From: Corythucha ciliata
Lineage: Eukaryota > Arthropoda > Insecta > Hemiptera > Tingidae
NCBI GenBank assembly: GCA_038030265.1
Contig: CM075943.1
Coordinates: forward strand, 22,258,001 to 22,322,000
Reading direction: 5' to 3'
Length of the DNA stretch: 64,000 nt
Shown in pieces: positions 10,343 through 24,100 of this stretch. Each line of letters starts with the position of its first letter. The stretch's first letter is position 1. The notes beneath the pieces are model-generated. The model was not told where the DNA came from and did no database searches. It saw only the letters and a program-made list of their open reading frames with translations. Both the position numbers and the translations under genes were made by a program.

Positions 10343-11686
10343 TACAAAAAAAGCCAAGTAATTGGAGTTATAGTGAACGAAATTCGAGAAATTGGTTTGT
10401 TGCTGAGTCAGGATCTGAAAAAATTTTGATGAAACAAAATGTAGCATTGTAAATGTTTGAATCCTACTTGGTGGTATCTGGGGGGGGGGGGGCAGCTGCT
10501 CCACTAAATCTGCGCTTTCGAGTTTAGGGGAGGGCAACTGCCCACTCTGGATACGCCCATGACGAGAAGTATATTTTCTTCAGTTTGGTATGGTGCCATG
10601 TTAAATTTTATGACTGCAATAAACATTGCTTAAGCATGCACTTTTTTATAGGATTTCCAAGTCCGTCGTCTCATTTGGTGAACCAAGCACTCAACCCGGT
10701 TCTCGGGATAATTGCAAGCTATGCATCATTCCAACCACAAAAGAAGTTTTTAGACGTAATCGAACCCCCACTCAAAATGTTAAAATTCGCTAAAAAAGCA
10801 TCCTCGATTGATTTCAAAGTTTAATGTGAGCAATAGACTTGTGGCCATCGCCTTTTTTCCCTTTTAACACGTTTACTTGATAATGTGTTGCAATGTACTT
10901 TTTTAGATGAAATACAAATTGATGTAAGCTAGAGACAAGACAGATTTTCTACCCACCCTTGACCTTGAAAACACAGTTTAAAGAAAAGACTGAAGTTCAG
11001 TTCAAAAGAATAGATAATCTGCCTGTCCGTCCAAAGTGTAGAACATGGAATGATTGGCGGTTGGGAAGGTGACAGGAGGGGAATCCAAATTACTATAGCT
11101 TCAAGTACTCATTTTCCATTTAAGGCTATGAAATATTAAATTTTATTACTATTTCAACGGTCTTAATTTAATGGTGATAAGTCTATAGAGATGGGCTAAC
11201 TAATCAATTTTATTCCTCTTACCTCTTTTCTCAAAAGAAAACTTGAGGGGAATTTAAAAGTAACTCAATTACAGTAATTGTAATTTGTAATTACCTATTC
11301 GTGGAAGGGAAACGTATTGGTAATTTGTAACTAATACTCTGCTTTTTAATGAATCTAATGAATTTAATGTAATTTGGCCAACCCTGCGTACAAGACAGGG
11401 CATGGGCACAGGGGGTGAGTTTCCGACGAAAAATTTGTTTTGAGAAGGGAAGCCGGATTTGAGAGCAAATTTTCTAGCACGACGGATCCTAAATTTTTGA
11501 ACGCCTCAGGAATATTCCGCTAGGAGTGCTAAGGTTGCTTATCATTCATTTAACCTTCTTACTGTTCTGAAATTATTCACGCACAATGTAATCAGTTTGA
11601 GATTTGGATTGATTTGTTTTATATAGCTTAGTGAGTTTTATTGCCAATTCTTGTTGACGAATGATGATTTAAATTAAATTCTATGG
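10343..11686. other. Region upstream of HERC1
   Basis: No gene was recognised. A run of 13 G lies at 10480-10492. The segment 10749-10844 is a dispersed repeat, found again at 37798-37893 in HERC1 intron 57. The 79-codon open frame at 10585-10824 overlaps that repeat and shows no protein-family features. Confidence 0.4.
10749..10844. repeat. Dispersed repeat copy (pair with 37798-37893)
   Basis: About 96 bp containing AAATTCGCTAAAAAAGCATC and CAATAGACTTGTGG is shared in the same orientation with 37798-37893, with a few substitutions. The element type is unknown. Confidence 0.7.
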
Positions 11687-11836
11687 TATAAAAATTGGAT
11701 AGAAACAGCCGTTCGTTCGTATCTGAGTTTTACAAAGTCCACCATGAGTAACTTTTGCCGGAATCCTTAACATTGTGGGGCCAGTCATCGTAGTCTACTT
11801 TATGAGCTAGGGGGTTTTCTCCCACTGACGATAGAA
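11687..11836 (+). promoter_or_regulatory. Candidate HERC1 promoter, 5' UTR and short uORF
   Basis: A TATA-like TATAAAAAT begins near 11688, about 150 nt before the HERC1 start. Within the presumed leader, an ATG at 11744 in strong context (CCACCATGA) opens an eight-codon frame ending in TAA at 11768-11770. If transcription begins upstream of it, this uORF could reduce HERC1 translation. Transcription start and leader splicing cannot be seen from sequence. Confidence 0.35.
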
Positions 11837-14800
11837 ATGTCCAACAATTCCTATTATTTCAAGCCAGCCTGGCTTGATCAGTTGAATTCTACCTGGACCA
11901 CTGAACGGCTCGACACGCTTGCCTCAAGAGAAGGATCCCAAATCTTGTACGACTCTTTAGTTGCCAATAAGGTACTGTGACTTAAATTGGTTGGTTACCT
12001 GAAAGGTTGAGTCTTCTGTTAATTCTTCCCTCCAATTTAGGAGATCAAAATGCAACCGGTGGTCCAGCCAGTGCATAGTGAAGTGGAGACTCCGTGCTAT
12101 TCAACGAATGAGATGCTCACGACCATACAGTCCATCATTCAAACCCAACAAAAGCAAGCTAGAAGCTCTAGAATGGACTCAACTTATTGTATCGTGTTAA
12201 ATCAAAGACTGACGCTTATTAAAAGGTTTTTCCACGCTTATTTCGCTCCTCCGGCAGAAAATGAGGTTTTGCTCAAGTATTTCAATCGTGTTTATTCTGC
12301 TCTTACAATAATTTGTTTTCACAGATGGTCAGGACGATTGATGAATGCATGACCTCTAAACTCATCCCAGCCGAATCGGAGAAAACATTGAGTAGTTCCG
12401 AAGCATTGATGGAGGTGGCTGTTCACTCTTGCTTGAGTCTCCTGTTTGCTCTATTGCAACAGAGCTGGCGTTTCTCTCAAATGCAAGGTCAGTTTTTGGC
12501 ACAAACTGCACGGGATATGTCGATTATTGTGCCCCCTTAGATCTGTGGGTCCAGTCCAGAATCCCCCTCCCCCTGACAAGGTACTCGGTTAGAGCTTCGA
12601 TAGTAGAACACCCTCGAGTAGTGAAGAATTTGAATTCCCCCCGGGTTCTGGACAGAAGAGGGTGGCGAGTCTTACCTTCTCGAGTTGTCCCCCACCATCA
12701 ACGCAAGGTTTTTTTTACGTACCTATGGTCTGCATGGCGTCGGTGCGATTTAAACGGACTTCGAGAGTACAGCCGACCCTGCGCCCTGGCAATTATGACA
12801 TACATGACTCTGCCAGGCAGAGGCCATTTATTACGCTGGCCTCGATTGGACCATGTAGGGATCACTCAGAAGTTTAGAAGAAGAACTCGGAGGAATCCCT
12901 GGGCAACCTTCCGTGAACGTCGCAGCCCCTGGCTGCTTTGTCCACGGACACCACTGAGGTCTAACGTGACGTTGGTGGGACTTGTGGAGAGCAGTTCTAA
13001 GGAACATATAACCGCGGAGGGAGATCCTAAAAAACGTACGCCCGTTGGGCAGCTCTAAAGAACAAACCACAGCACGAGGCTTATCTCTCTTGGCGTTTCC
13101 CATTTGCAGGATCAGTATTTTCGGGATTTCATACGCTCAAGAGGGTTCCGGCCAACGAGACTAGTCGAGGACCTCCTCAACCTGACGGTCGTTGGGGAAA
13201 GGGACTCCAGACTAGATCGAAAGATCCAAGTGGGACACAATAGTCCACTTGGGATTCTACGCGTCTGCCTGTAGTGAAGAAGATGTGAAGGCCGAAGAAT
13301 ATGTGAGTGCCTCACACTCAAAAAATATTTGACTGCCTTGGTGACCTGACCTGGCGGTAGGCCCAACGCTCAGATTAACCTAGCCCAAGGGTTTCGTGTA
13401 CCTCTAGCCAGGGCATCGGCTCGCCATTAGTACACCGCCGGCATAGTTGTTGGGGAACTTGGGACTCACCGTGCATGACAGACCCAATCAACTTCCATTT
13501 GGCTTGATACGCATTTTTCATAAACAAACAAGGATTCTCATAAACCGTGTCCGACTCCAAAATCTCCCTTGTCTGGATGAATTCTAACGTGTCAGTTACT
13601 AAGAGTATAAGTCAAAAATTGAAGTTTTCAAGAGAGCGTTCCAAACTTTTCAATTAAAATAAAACCCAATCAATACTATTAGGTACAAGTCCCCTTAGAA
13701 ATAGGAATTCGGTTTTTTTCGTGACTTATACTCTTGAGAACAGAAGAGTAGAGGTAGGCCGTCAAGCTGAGTGCAAGAACGGAAAATGGCTAATTTTTGA
13801 CTTATACTCTTAGTAACTGACACGATAGAATTAGTCGAAAACTGAAGAAATTTGAAGTTGTATGCATGAGTACAGCCTGTAACCCCTCTGGATTTGCACC
13901 AGCCATTTAGAGCGCAAATATTTGAGAAATAATGTCCGCATATTTATGAATGTTACTTGACATTAAAGCGGCCCATACGCATACAATAAATATTGCGCAA
14001 ACTAGGGGTTGCACAGCTCACGGTAGTTCGGGACAAGTGTGACAAAAAGTCTTAGGTCAAACTACGTCAAAAGTGGAATAAAATGCGACCCCGTCCTATT
14101 CTCGGGGTTTGAAAGGCATAAATGCGCCGACTGGCGTCTTAATTTTTGGGAGCGTGAAGAAACGCGATGCGCAATAATTTCAGTGGGGCAGCCGCAGTGA
14201 GCTATCGTGCGCACGTTATACGCTCCGTCCACCTTTATTAGACCAATCTGGTTCTGGCCTTCCTTCGAGAATAACTTATGCACCCTTCACGGAGAAGTCC
14301 TCCACTAAAGGTCCGATCTGCGTGTTGATCATGATTCCACAAAACAATGTCTGCTGATTTTGCTTGCACTTATTTCGAAACACCTTTCACCTTCTTTCCA
14401 AGTTCTGTCTGAAAAACGTCTTAAGAAGGTCCCAGAAGCTGTTATGTACTTTTCTTACATAAATGGGGGGGGGGGCTTTGGGATCATGGTTTTTGTTTCA
14501 ACCACTTCGAGGAAATTTGTTTAATTAATTTAGTCTCAACGTTACGAAATGATTGTCTCTTTGAGGATTATGCACCAATAAATCGGAATTTTTGTCATTC
14601 TTGTCGAGATTTTTCATTGCAGGCTACATCCTGCATCTTGTGAAGGATGTATCCGCATCTTGTGAGTTACGTGGAAACTTAACGTCTGTTTTCAGAAGGC
14701 CCTAAGACCAATTTATGTAGTGACGTGCTACGAACCGCTTTAAACGTTGTTTCATCTCTTCCGCCTCATTCACTATCGTCTAAAAATAAACTTCATCCTC

Positions 14801-15173
14801 TTGGGTACGAAACAATGTCAAGAGTCTCAAAATTTTTGTCCGAAGCCGTCGAAGTAAATTCTGAAGCTACGCCAGATGGTTATGTATTCATCCATATAAC
14901 TTTTTACCACTGTCTGCTGAATGATATGTTCGTTAATTAGATAGGAAACTGTCTTACGAACTTCTTTTGTGCATCGCGAATCAACGAGGGGAGCTCCATT
15001 ATCTACTCGAATGGATCGCTTTGGCTCTTAGATGTTCGTCAGAAAACGCCTTCATAGACGCTTCGCTGTTTTTGAAAATTATCTCACAAATGAAACCCGG
15101 AGCTGCCGATTTTTTCGATATACAGAACGACAGACTTCCTTTGACTAAGTCTGCCATTCATTTGATGCAAGTG
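11837..15173 (+). CDS. HERC1 exons 1-5, N-terminal region (residues 1-313)
   Basis: Exons: 11837-11971, 12041-12265, 12325-12487, 14696-14878, 14941-15173. The encoded segment contains [11 protein letters not shown] and [18 protein letters not shown] at the N-terminus. It continues with [24 protein letters not shown] and [17 protein letters not shown]. All are recognisable counterparts of the conserved HERC1 N-terminus. The region is helical and has no named catalytic role. The first two introns are 69 and 59 nt; intron 3 is 2.2 kb and repeat-bearing. Confidence 0.93.
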
Positions 15174-18100
15174 GTAAGTTTCATATTTTGGAATGACTTT
15201 GAATTAATTTCAACGCTGAATGATGTTTTCAGGTTGTCACCTTGGTTTGTGATTACACGATGGCGTGTGGTGCACCGCAGCCTCTTAGTGGGTCGAGTCA
15301 CGGTAATTGCGAATTTTTCGTCTGGGGAAACAATTTGTTTTACCAGCTCACGGACGAAAAAGTAGATAATATTTTGTACCCTAAACCGAAAAAGATTCAG
15401 TCTTTGGCCAATATTAAGCAGGTCAGTATTTCACAGCGTTAGATTCCTCGAAATGATGCTACAAATCCCCAAAATGTTTTGAATTAAAGATCGAAGCCGG
15501 TCTTTACTCAACGTTTGTAGTTAATTGCAATGGTGAAGTCAGTGTATGTGGGCTGGGAACAGTTGGCGATACCGCTGTGCTCGACGTCAAAAGTGTGCCT
15601 TTTGAAGAGAGCGTTGTTAAAGTTTGCTCCTCGAAGACTAGTTGTTTCTCTTTGGCTATTCTGGAGGGTGGCGGTGTTAGTAGCTGGGGTGAAGGTAGAT
15701 CGAGTTCATTAATGAATGTTAGGAAAACTTTAATTTATTATGACATTCTCTATTACAGGGCATTACCATCAATTGGGACATGGTGACAACTATTCACAGA
15801 AGGAACCAAAAAAAATAGCCGCTTTACAGTCGATCAAAATAGTTTGTGTCAGCGCTGGCTTCAGGCACTGTGCTGCGGTGTCTGATTGTGGAAAGCTATA
15901 CACCTGGGGAGAAGGCACCAAAGGAAAACTTGGTTGGTTTTTTCTAGACTTTATTTAAAATTTTGTTGAAAATTGAAATTCCTCGTTTTTTATAGGTCTG
16001 GGTGACACTTCTAACCGTAGTGTTCCTACTCTCGTACAAGGAATTACGGGCATCGAGTCTGTAGCTTGCGGCCACTCACATACGCTTTTGTTATCCAAGG
16101 ATGGGAAAACTGTGTGGTCGTTTGGGTCTGGTGAGGACGGAAAACTTGGTCATAACAGCACCAACGACGTGTACCATCCTACTGTCATTGAAGGTCTCCA
16201 AGGGTTGTACATTAAAAAGATTGTCGTAGGGAATACATTTTCCTTGGCTCTCACCTGTTTCGGCACGGTTAGAATATGTTATTATTTGAAAATAATAACA
16301 GACAATTCAACAAAGTTTGGAGGTTTAGGTCATGGTCTGGGGTTCAGGATCTTGTGTCGGAAGTGAAGGCGTTCGTCTGGTTCCTACGCCGATTGAAGAT
16401 CTATCCTCACTTCTCGTCGTCGACGTCGTCGTTGGAACAGACCACTGTCTGGTGGTGTCAAATGACTGCCAAGTGTTCAGCTGGGGTGATAACTGCGCAG
16501 GGCAGTGTGGCCTTGGCCATACGAATTCCCCCGTTCTCAGACCGAGAAAAGTGACAGGCTTGGAAAGCGCCAAAGTTCATCAAGTTTCAGCTGGTGTTGT
16601 ACATTCAGTCGCTTGGATCTCAGCGTCCCAAGACAAGTGTGTTTTGAAATTGAGTTGATTAGCGATCTGGTCAACAATGAGATTTCTATTCCAGGCAAGG
16701 GGCGACTCCGTCGTATCCATTCGGCGTTGATCTGAAAGAGTCAACCTTTGATCTGTTGTTGTCATTTCTCAGAGACTACTGCACTAACTTCGACGAACCA
16801 CCGTGTGGTACATTTTTGTCCAGGGAGTAAGTACAATTTTCTTCTTTCGTGCTCTTTGACACGGGTGTGCTTGATTTGAGTTTTTTGCTTTTGCTTTGTG
16901 TTGCTTTTGTGTTTTGAGCTTTTTGTAGAGCCCTATGAACAAACGATGTAAGATCGAAATGGGATATCGTTGATCCATGTCGCGTTATTTGACCGAATTC
17001 GTTCGAAATGGTAGTAAGTTCTTACTTCCTTAGGCTTACTCCTGGTGTTTTTTCAGCTCATACTTTCGGTCGGTTCGGTGGTTATTTCGTTTTAGTGCAT
17101 TTCATTTACGAAAAAGAAAAATTACATGCACGAATAGAGCCTGCCCCTCAAAAATTTCTGGCGATCTCAGAAGTGTCATCTCCAAGTCCATAGAAAACGT
17201 CCTGCGCAGGAGCAAGACACGATCAAATGACCCGAATTTTTCATACGGTGGGCTCCCGGACTATAACTATTTCGTTGAAATTAAACCACAAAATTTCCAT
17301 TTTTACTTAAGTTAAGATCAAAAACATGTATTTTCAAAGGAATAAAGACCCAAAAGTCCGCCGCTACGAAAAAAGCCCGAAAACCTGCAATTTTGCGTAA
17401 ATTAACATACGAAGACCCGAAACGTTCAATTTCTCGGATATTCAGCCCGGAAACTTGAAATTGTGCTCAAATTAGGACCCGAATGTAGGAACTCACAAAT
17501 ATTCATCTCTAAAAGTTGCAATTACACAGCTATTCGTCAGGTTATGGCGCAGTCGGGGCCAGCTAGACGACCTTTAAATAAAATAGGCCAATAAACTCGC
17601 AATTATTTCGCTGAAATCAGGACCTTCAACTTGCAATGTCGCGAAAATATGTCTGAAACACTCGCACATGCGCACTCAATTGCGCATATATTTGCCTCGA
17701 AAATGATGCAATTTTATTGGGGTTACGGTTTATAGGCCTCGTCAGCCTGCGGCGAGGTTGGTCGTGGTCGGTGCCCCGGGAACCGAGCCCATTAAAAGCA
17801 ATAGCAAACTTGCAATATCCCTGATATTTAGCACCGAAACTTGCAATTTATCCGAAATTAAGCGACGAGTAACTTGCAATTTCGCTTAAATTGAAGGCCC
17901 CAAGCTTATTTCGCGACAATCAAGACCCAAAGGACTGAAACTGTCAATTTCGCGTTTTTTCTGCCAGGTTACTTGTAGTCGTAGTTTTGATCAAATTAGG
18001 ACCTGTAATCACTCAACATGAATCATGCAAACTCTTTCAATTTCTCAAATAAATTAAAGTTCAAATTCAAAGTTAAGGGCGCATTCTGGACCGTTTTGCC

Positions 18101-21100
18101 CCGGATTCACGCCCGAAAGACCTGCAACTAACAGTTTCGCTGAAATTAAGACGTAAACTTGTAAAATCGTAAATATTCAGCTAGGAAAATTCCTATTTCG
18201 CGGATACCTACCTTTGAACTGCAGCAATTATGCGGCTACTCGTCAGAAGACTGGGCACTGTCTGTCGTGGCGGGATAGCCCTGATCCGCGGTCACTATGA
18301 AAGATCCCTGAAACTCAACATTTTGCGGAAAATACCAGAAACTGGCAATTTCGCGAGAATACACCGGCAATTAGCAAATCCACCGATAATTTAGACCCAA
18401 AACTGGTCATTTCACCGATTTTAAGCTCAGTCAGTTCAGTATAATTGTCAGACTTTGGGTACTTTCGCGGCTGCCTAGCCTTGGGTCCATGGCCTCTAAA
18501 AAAAAGGCTCTTAAAATTTGCAATTTCGCAATTGGTAAGACTATAATCGTGCAATTTGCGTGATATTTAGACCCAAAACTTACAATTTCGCTGATACTCA
18601 GCTCCGAATGATGTAATTTTGCGGCTATTTCTCTCTATTTTACCTGCGAATTAAGGTAAAAATTGAAACGTTTTTCATGTTGTGAATTAGCGATTTGTCT
18701 AAATTTTATCTAAGAATCAGAGAGTTTCTCAATTTTAGTTGCGAATTGGTGTTTTTGGTTTATTATTCATTCTGAATAATACACCTACGTTTTCGGTCAG
18801 GAAAAAATTTTTACAACCCACCCTCAAAGTTTTTCTGTGCACGTTTTAACATGTCTAGATTCGATTTCCGCAATGTCCGTCCGCCGTACGCCGTCCGGGC
18901 CTATCTTCTCCTAGGATTGCTCGAAAAAACTCGTTCTTTCGCACATAAACTCCACTTGGGATCTAGTTGGTCCTAACAGCTGATCAGTTTGATAACTAAC
19001 TCCCCGGGTTTTTAATGGGCCAAAAGCGGGTCCAGAATGGGGGTTTTCGAAGGTTTTGAGATCATAGGGTTGTGGGGTGTTGATTTTCATGTAATTTCAA
19101 GCCGGATTTGGCTAAATTCATGAATAATAAACCCATGTGTAAAATTTGCAGCGTTTTTTTCACGTGTTGAATTAGCGATTTTTCTTAATTATTGCCGTGG
19201 ACTCGACCCAGGAACAGCCATGATTTTGCGCTACTTTTCTTCGTTAGTCACTAAGTTGCCTCCGGAAGCCGCGAATTGACGTTTTCTCTATTCTAACCGT
19301 GCATTGGCGTTCTTTAGCGTATTTTCTTGGTTGCTCAATAAAATGTCATAAACATGTATTCATTAATTCATGGCGCTGCGCGAGTTCTTAGTGGCACGGT
19401 TTTGGCTGCGCGACGATGCTGCTTGTAATTTCACTCGTGATTGGTATTTTGCGGCTTGAGGAGAAAGCGGTGAGTGGCACTCGCGCGGATTGTACGCGGA
19501 AGCCGCGTGATATTTTTTAATCTTAAATTTAAGCTTACTTCATATAGTTTGAAAGAATAGTGGAAAACGTGAGAAATGTATCGCACTAATAGAATAATTT
19601 CTTTTTTAGAGAGCACGAGAAGTTTGCGGTTCTCTGTTTGAGATTGCTGTGCGACCATCTATCAATATCACAAGTGAAAGGTTCAAATGCTATTGGATTG
19701 TACGAAAAACATGGCGAACAGTTGAGAAATTATTTGTTCGGGTAATAAGCTCTCTTGAAACTTCATTGTCTTTCCTCCATTCACCGATAAATTGCTCTCC
19801 AAACGTCTCAGGTTAATTGACAGCGCCGTCCCTAAATCAATCTCAATGCTAACGACAGAATGTTTGGCAGTCGGAGCTTACCTTTTGCTGCCTCCTCTTC
19901 GAAAAAGATTGGAAATATTATTAAATTTGTTGCCTCCGAGAGCCAACATTACAAAGGGACAAGTATGAGGATTATTTTTTTGAGTTTATTACCTCTTATA
20001 CTTGAGTTTTTTAATCCTTCACCAATCATATTTGTGCTCACAGAGAATGCTGCTTAGCATCATTGTCAACAGCCTCGAAGAGAAGAATCATCTAAGGGCT
20101 CTGGTAAACGAAATATGTGAACAAGATTGCTCAGAATTTCATCGCGATAAAAATGGAAAAGATTACGAGTTACTCGAGAAATTACTCGAAACTTTGCTCC
20201 TGAGTCTAAAATCTCAAACGGTATTTTTATTTATTTATTTTTTTTTTGGAGTACCTTCATTTACGACTGGTTTCTTTTAGATGGAGCTGTTGGATGCTAC
20301 GGGAAATTTACTTAAAAAAGGAAACTTCGATGACGCCGTTTGGCGGGCTGGTCTTAATAGCAATTGCCACCTTCGGGACCTGCTCACGTCGTTACAAACT
20401 CATCTTCTGGCACACTCCTTGAATTGCTCAAGATGTTGTGAAAAGGAACAATCAGAGGTTAGTTTTTTGCGCTTGTAGTCACGGATTTTGTAACTTACAC
20501 TTTTTTCCTCTGTTCGTTCAGGGTTCACTCATATCTCATCTTATTCAGAATCATTTAAAAGGCCTGGTATCTGTTTCTGGTCAGTTGTTTATTAAGATGA
20601 CAGCTCTTGTCAGGACGAATCCTTCGTATCTGGAACGGCTTTTCGGTAGATAATGCTATTTAAAGTATAATTTCTTTGCATTATGTCATTGGTTTGAACA
20701 TGTGGTTACAGACATCTTTTATTACTCTCTTGGAGGCTACATACTATCTAACGCGATACATTCGATGCTTCTTTTTCGGCTATCGGTCGTTCAGCCGCTT
20801 CTTACAGGCCTCACAGCCCTTCTGGAACCATTGGACAAATTCAACCGTTTGCTACCTCTTGACGCGTCAGATTCTGGTAGCCACGCCAGTTCCATTTAAT
20901 TGTAATTTTCATTAAACTAGACCCTCGCCAACGACTTGCTTCTCTTATTGTAGAAGCGAGCACTCCAACCGCGACGGAGCCACCTCTGAATTCATGGTTG
21001 TGGTCTATCGATTTAGAAAGAGCCTGCAGTTTACTGGTTGGTAAATGCTTCGCCGGAATGATCTCCGGTTCGCCTCGCTCTGAATTTGAAGATAGGGTCA

Positions 21101-24100
21101 AGCCGTGGATTACTGATCCTCTTTTTGCCAACGGCTTAGAGATAATTTCATGCGATATTGGCTCAGGTAAAGTTCGTGCAATACAGACTCAACATGTCAC
21201 ACAAGTTTCACCATTATTTCTTAGAACATAAGACCCTTGAAAGCATCTATTCCATGTTCAACGAGGAAACTGTATGGTCTGCTAACCTCATTTCTCAAAT
21301 TATGGAACAACACGATCTACCTAAAAACGCATTTCTAAGAAATTTGTGCGTCAATAATTACTATGGTAAGCACTTTATTGCAACTTGAAACTTCAAAGGC
21401 CCTATTTTCTCTGTCTTTCTTTCCAACAGGGATTTTTAATTGTCAAAACGATGACATTGAGAGTGACGATCTCCTGTGCAGTATGAGAGATTACGCTCTC
21501 AGTAACGACTTGGGAGATATATTCGAGAGGGCTTCATTTTTGAAACTCATCAAGTTATTTTTTATCGCCCTCCTGAAACACACGCTAGTTTACACAGTTG
21601 AAAAGTGTGTAATTATTTGCAATTATCGTTCATTCTCCCATTTAATAACTAATTGTGCGCAGGGATACCCTGAACGATAGTTGTACATTAGAACTTTACC
21701 GATCAGCGCTGCGTTTCCGCAATTCCTTACTTGGTTTGGAAAAAGAATTTGAAGAGTGCAACAAAATTCAGTCGAATGGGTCGAGTAGCGTGTCAAGTTT
21801 TTCGAGCAGTGTGCGCTATAAAATGCTGAAAGAGCGGTGTCTGTTTTTAATTGTTGCTCTGAAACAACCGGAGGTGCCCACTTGGCTTACGAAAGACGAA
21901 GAAAAATGTTCACACGAAAGCTGCGTATTCAATGCCAGGTATTATTTCTCTTGACTAGCTTTTTACTCATCTAACGGTTCACCATGGGTTCAGATCTTCA
22001 GAGGACATAAAATCCGGTAATTCGTGTAAACTCAGTCGACTTTGTGACTTTATTATGAAGTTTGTCTTGGAAACAAATCCTGACGACCTTCGTGTGGGCG
22101 CTAATGATTCTCAGCTAGAAACTTACTACACAGCGGTTTATCTAAAAGCAATGTTGAAGGAACAAGAAAGAGCTGAGGTTTGCACTGTTTTTTATCAGCG
22201 CTGCAATCCGTTCTTCCTCTAAAATTGTAAAATTATTTGGCGTTAGATGAGACTTACAGCCCTTCAACAAGCCTTGGAGCTTTTAAAAACATCTCAAGAT
22301 TACTCCAAAGATCAAAAACCTGATTTAGACTTGGGATGCCCTGCAAGTTCACTTTTAAGCTGTGTTCGTAAATTGTTTCTACACTTCGTTGATGCCTTCT
22401 ATTTTTATCGCTTTTTTGTAACTTTTCTCAGGTCTATGAGCATCTTTTAAGCGGGTGTTTTGGACTTTGTGGCGAGCTGCCTTGTGAGCAAGTGCCTGAT
22501 TATTTAAGTTGTATCCAAAGTGTTTCTGCAGAACTTAAAAACAACATAATATCTGCCATGCACTCAATTTACACTTTTCTCATTGATTCAATTAAATCAC
22601 GGATTCACAATAGCGACGATGGTGAGTTCATGAAGTTCCCTGTAGTGAGATAATCATTTGATTTTTGTGGGGTACTCGTGGGCTTTACCTCATAAATGGA
22701 ATTAATTGAAATTGACTATTTTCCAGCCAAAACTCAAAAACTGCAGTGTCTTCAAGTTTACATCTTGAGTGTCCGTTATTTTCCGGCTGATTTAGAACAC
22801 GTTATTAGTTCCGGACTCTTACCGGCCCTTGTTGAAATTTCCTTTACGGATCATAGCAGTTCGGTTTTATCAAAGGCGTGCAACAATTTGATTCACATAA
22901 TAGCGCTATCAATCGGGTAAATACGAGTGTAAAATTCAAGCTTTTCTTTAATTCGGGATTTAACAATGTATTAACAACTATTAGATACTACGGCGAGCAA
23001 CTCAGGCCGGACATAATTCGATCGACTGTTGATGTTCTGTATTCTTTTTTCACGAGTTTGGTGAAGATGTTGAAACCTCGGCAATTCGCGTTCTTAGAAA
23101 ATTCGTAAGTTGTTTTATTCTTACTTCAACATCCAAAGTTATTGACCCCTAAGTTATTGACTACTAATGGCGTTGCTTTCACTGAAGATTTGTTGATTTA
23201 CTTGGTGGTACTTTTGGGTGAAAAACTACTTTTTCTTGGTATCATGTGGTGTGCGATTGTTTTACTTCTAAACTTACGAAACAATTTTTGTTTTCTCAGT
23301 TGCATTGCACCTTTTTGTAGAAATAGAGGAAATCTGGAAAGTCCGGTTATGGGGGGGGGGGTCGATGTCCGTTGCGCAAAACCGTTATCAAAATCACTTC
23401 CCAAGCCCCATGAGGGTGGTCAGTGGTCACCTTCTCAAAGGTATTGGTTGGAGTCCCTCGAACCATGCTCATCCGTGAAATAAAGCCCGAAACGCAACTG
23501 AGTGGCCGCCAGCGCCTCTTTAACGGTGTGCACAAATGAATTTTTCACCTGGTCGTTACTTTCTTGGCTCCAGCGCCCGGTTAAAAAAATGCAAGTTGAG
23601 TGATATCGTTATGTCTTGAACAACTTCCATTATTCATGTTTCTCGGATCAAAGATGTTACTCGCGAACTTTATCGCTGTTCACTCTGTTGGGTGGGTGCC
23701 CCCCCCCCCTGATCACCGATCGCAGGAATTCCGGGGCAGAAGATGTAGGATGTTCTAGAGACCCCAGCAAAAGAACTGGTAGTTCGTTAAATCGTCAAAT
23801 TCTTCGTCGGAAACTGAGTTTCCACGAAAAGAGCCGTAATCCATCAAAACTAACATCTCAGTTGGGGAACTATCGGTTTTAGCTTTCCATTCCTGTTTTT
23901 CCGTCCAAAACTAGTGTTTTCCCCGGAAATCGATACTTTGTAGGAAAGGCTTGGCACTCAAATACTGGGTGTTCGACTTTTCATCAACGTCGTCTTGCCC
24001 GAGAGACGTAAAAATCAAACATTTTCTAACTCAAAACTGACGTTTTTTAAAACTCAAAACTGAAGATTTGGTAAAAACTTCAATTTTAGGTTAAAACCCG

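Noticed and set aside
12429..13058. 209-codon plus-strand open frame
   Set aside because: It overlaps HERC1 exon 3 in a different frame, extends into intron 3 and shows no domain or family motif.
17200..18780. CRISPR-like array
   Set aside because: The units are degenerate, contiguous and variable in length with no conserved direct repeat or unique spacers, and the context is a eukaryotic intron.
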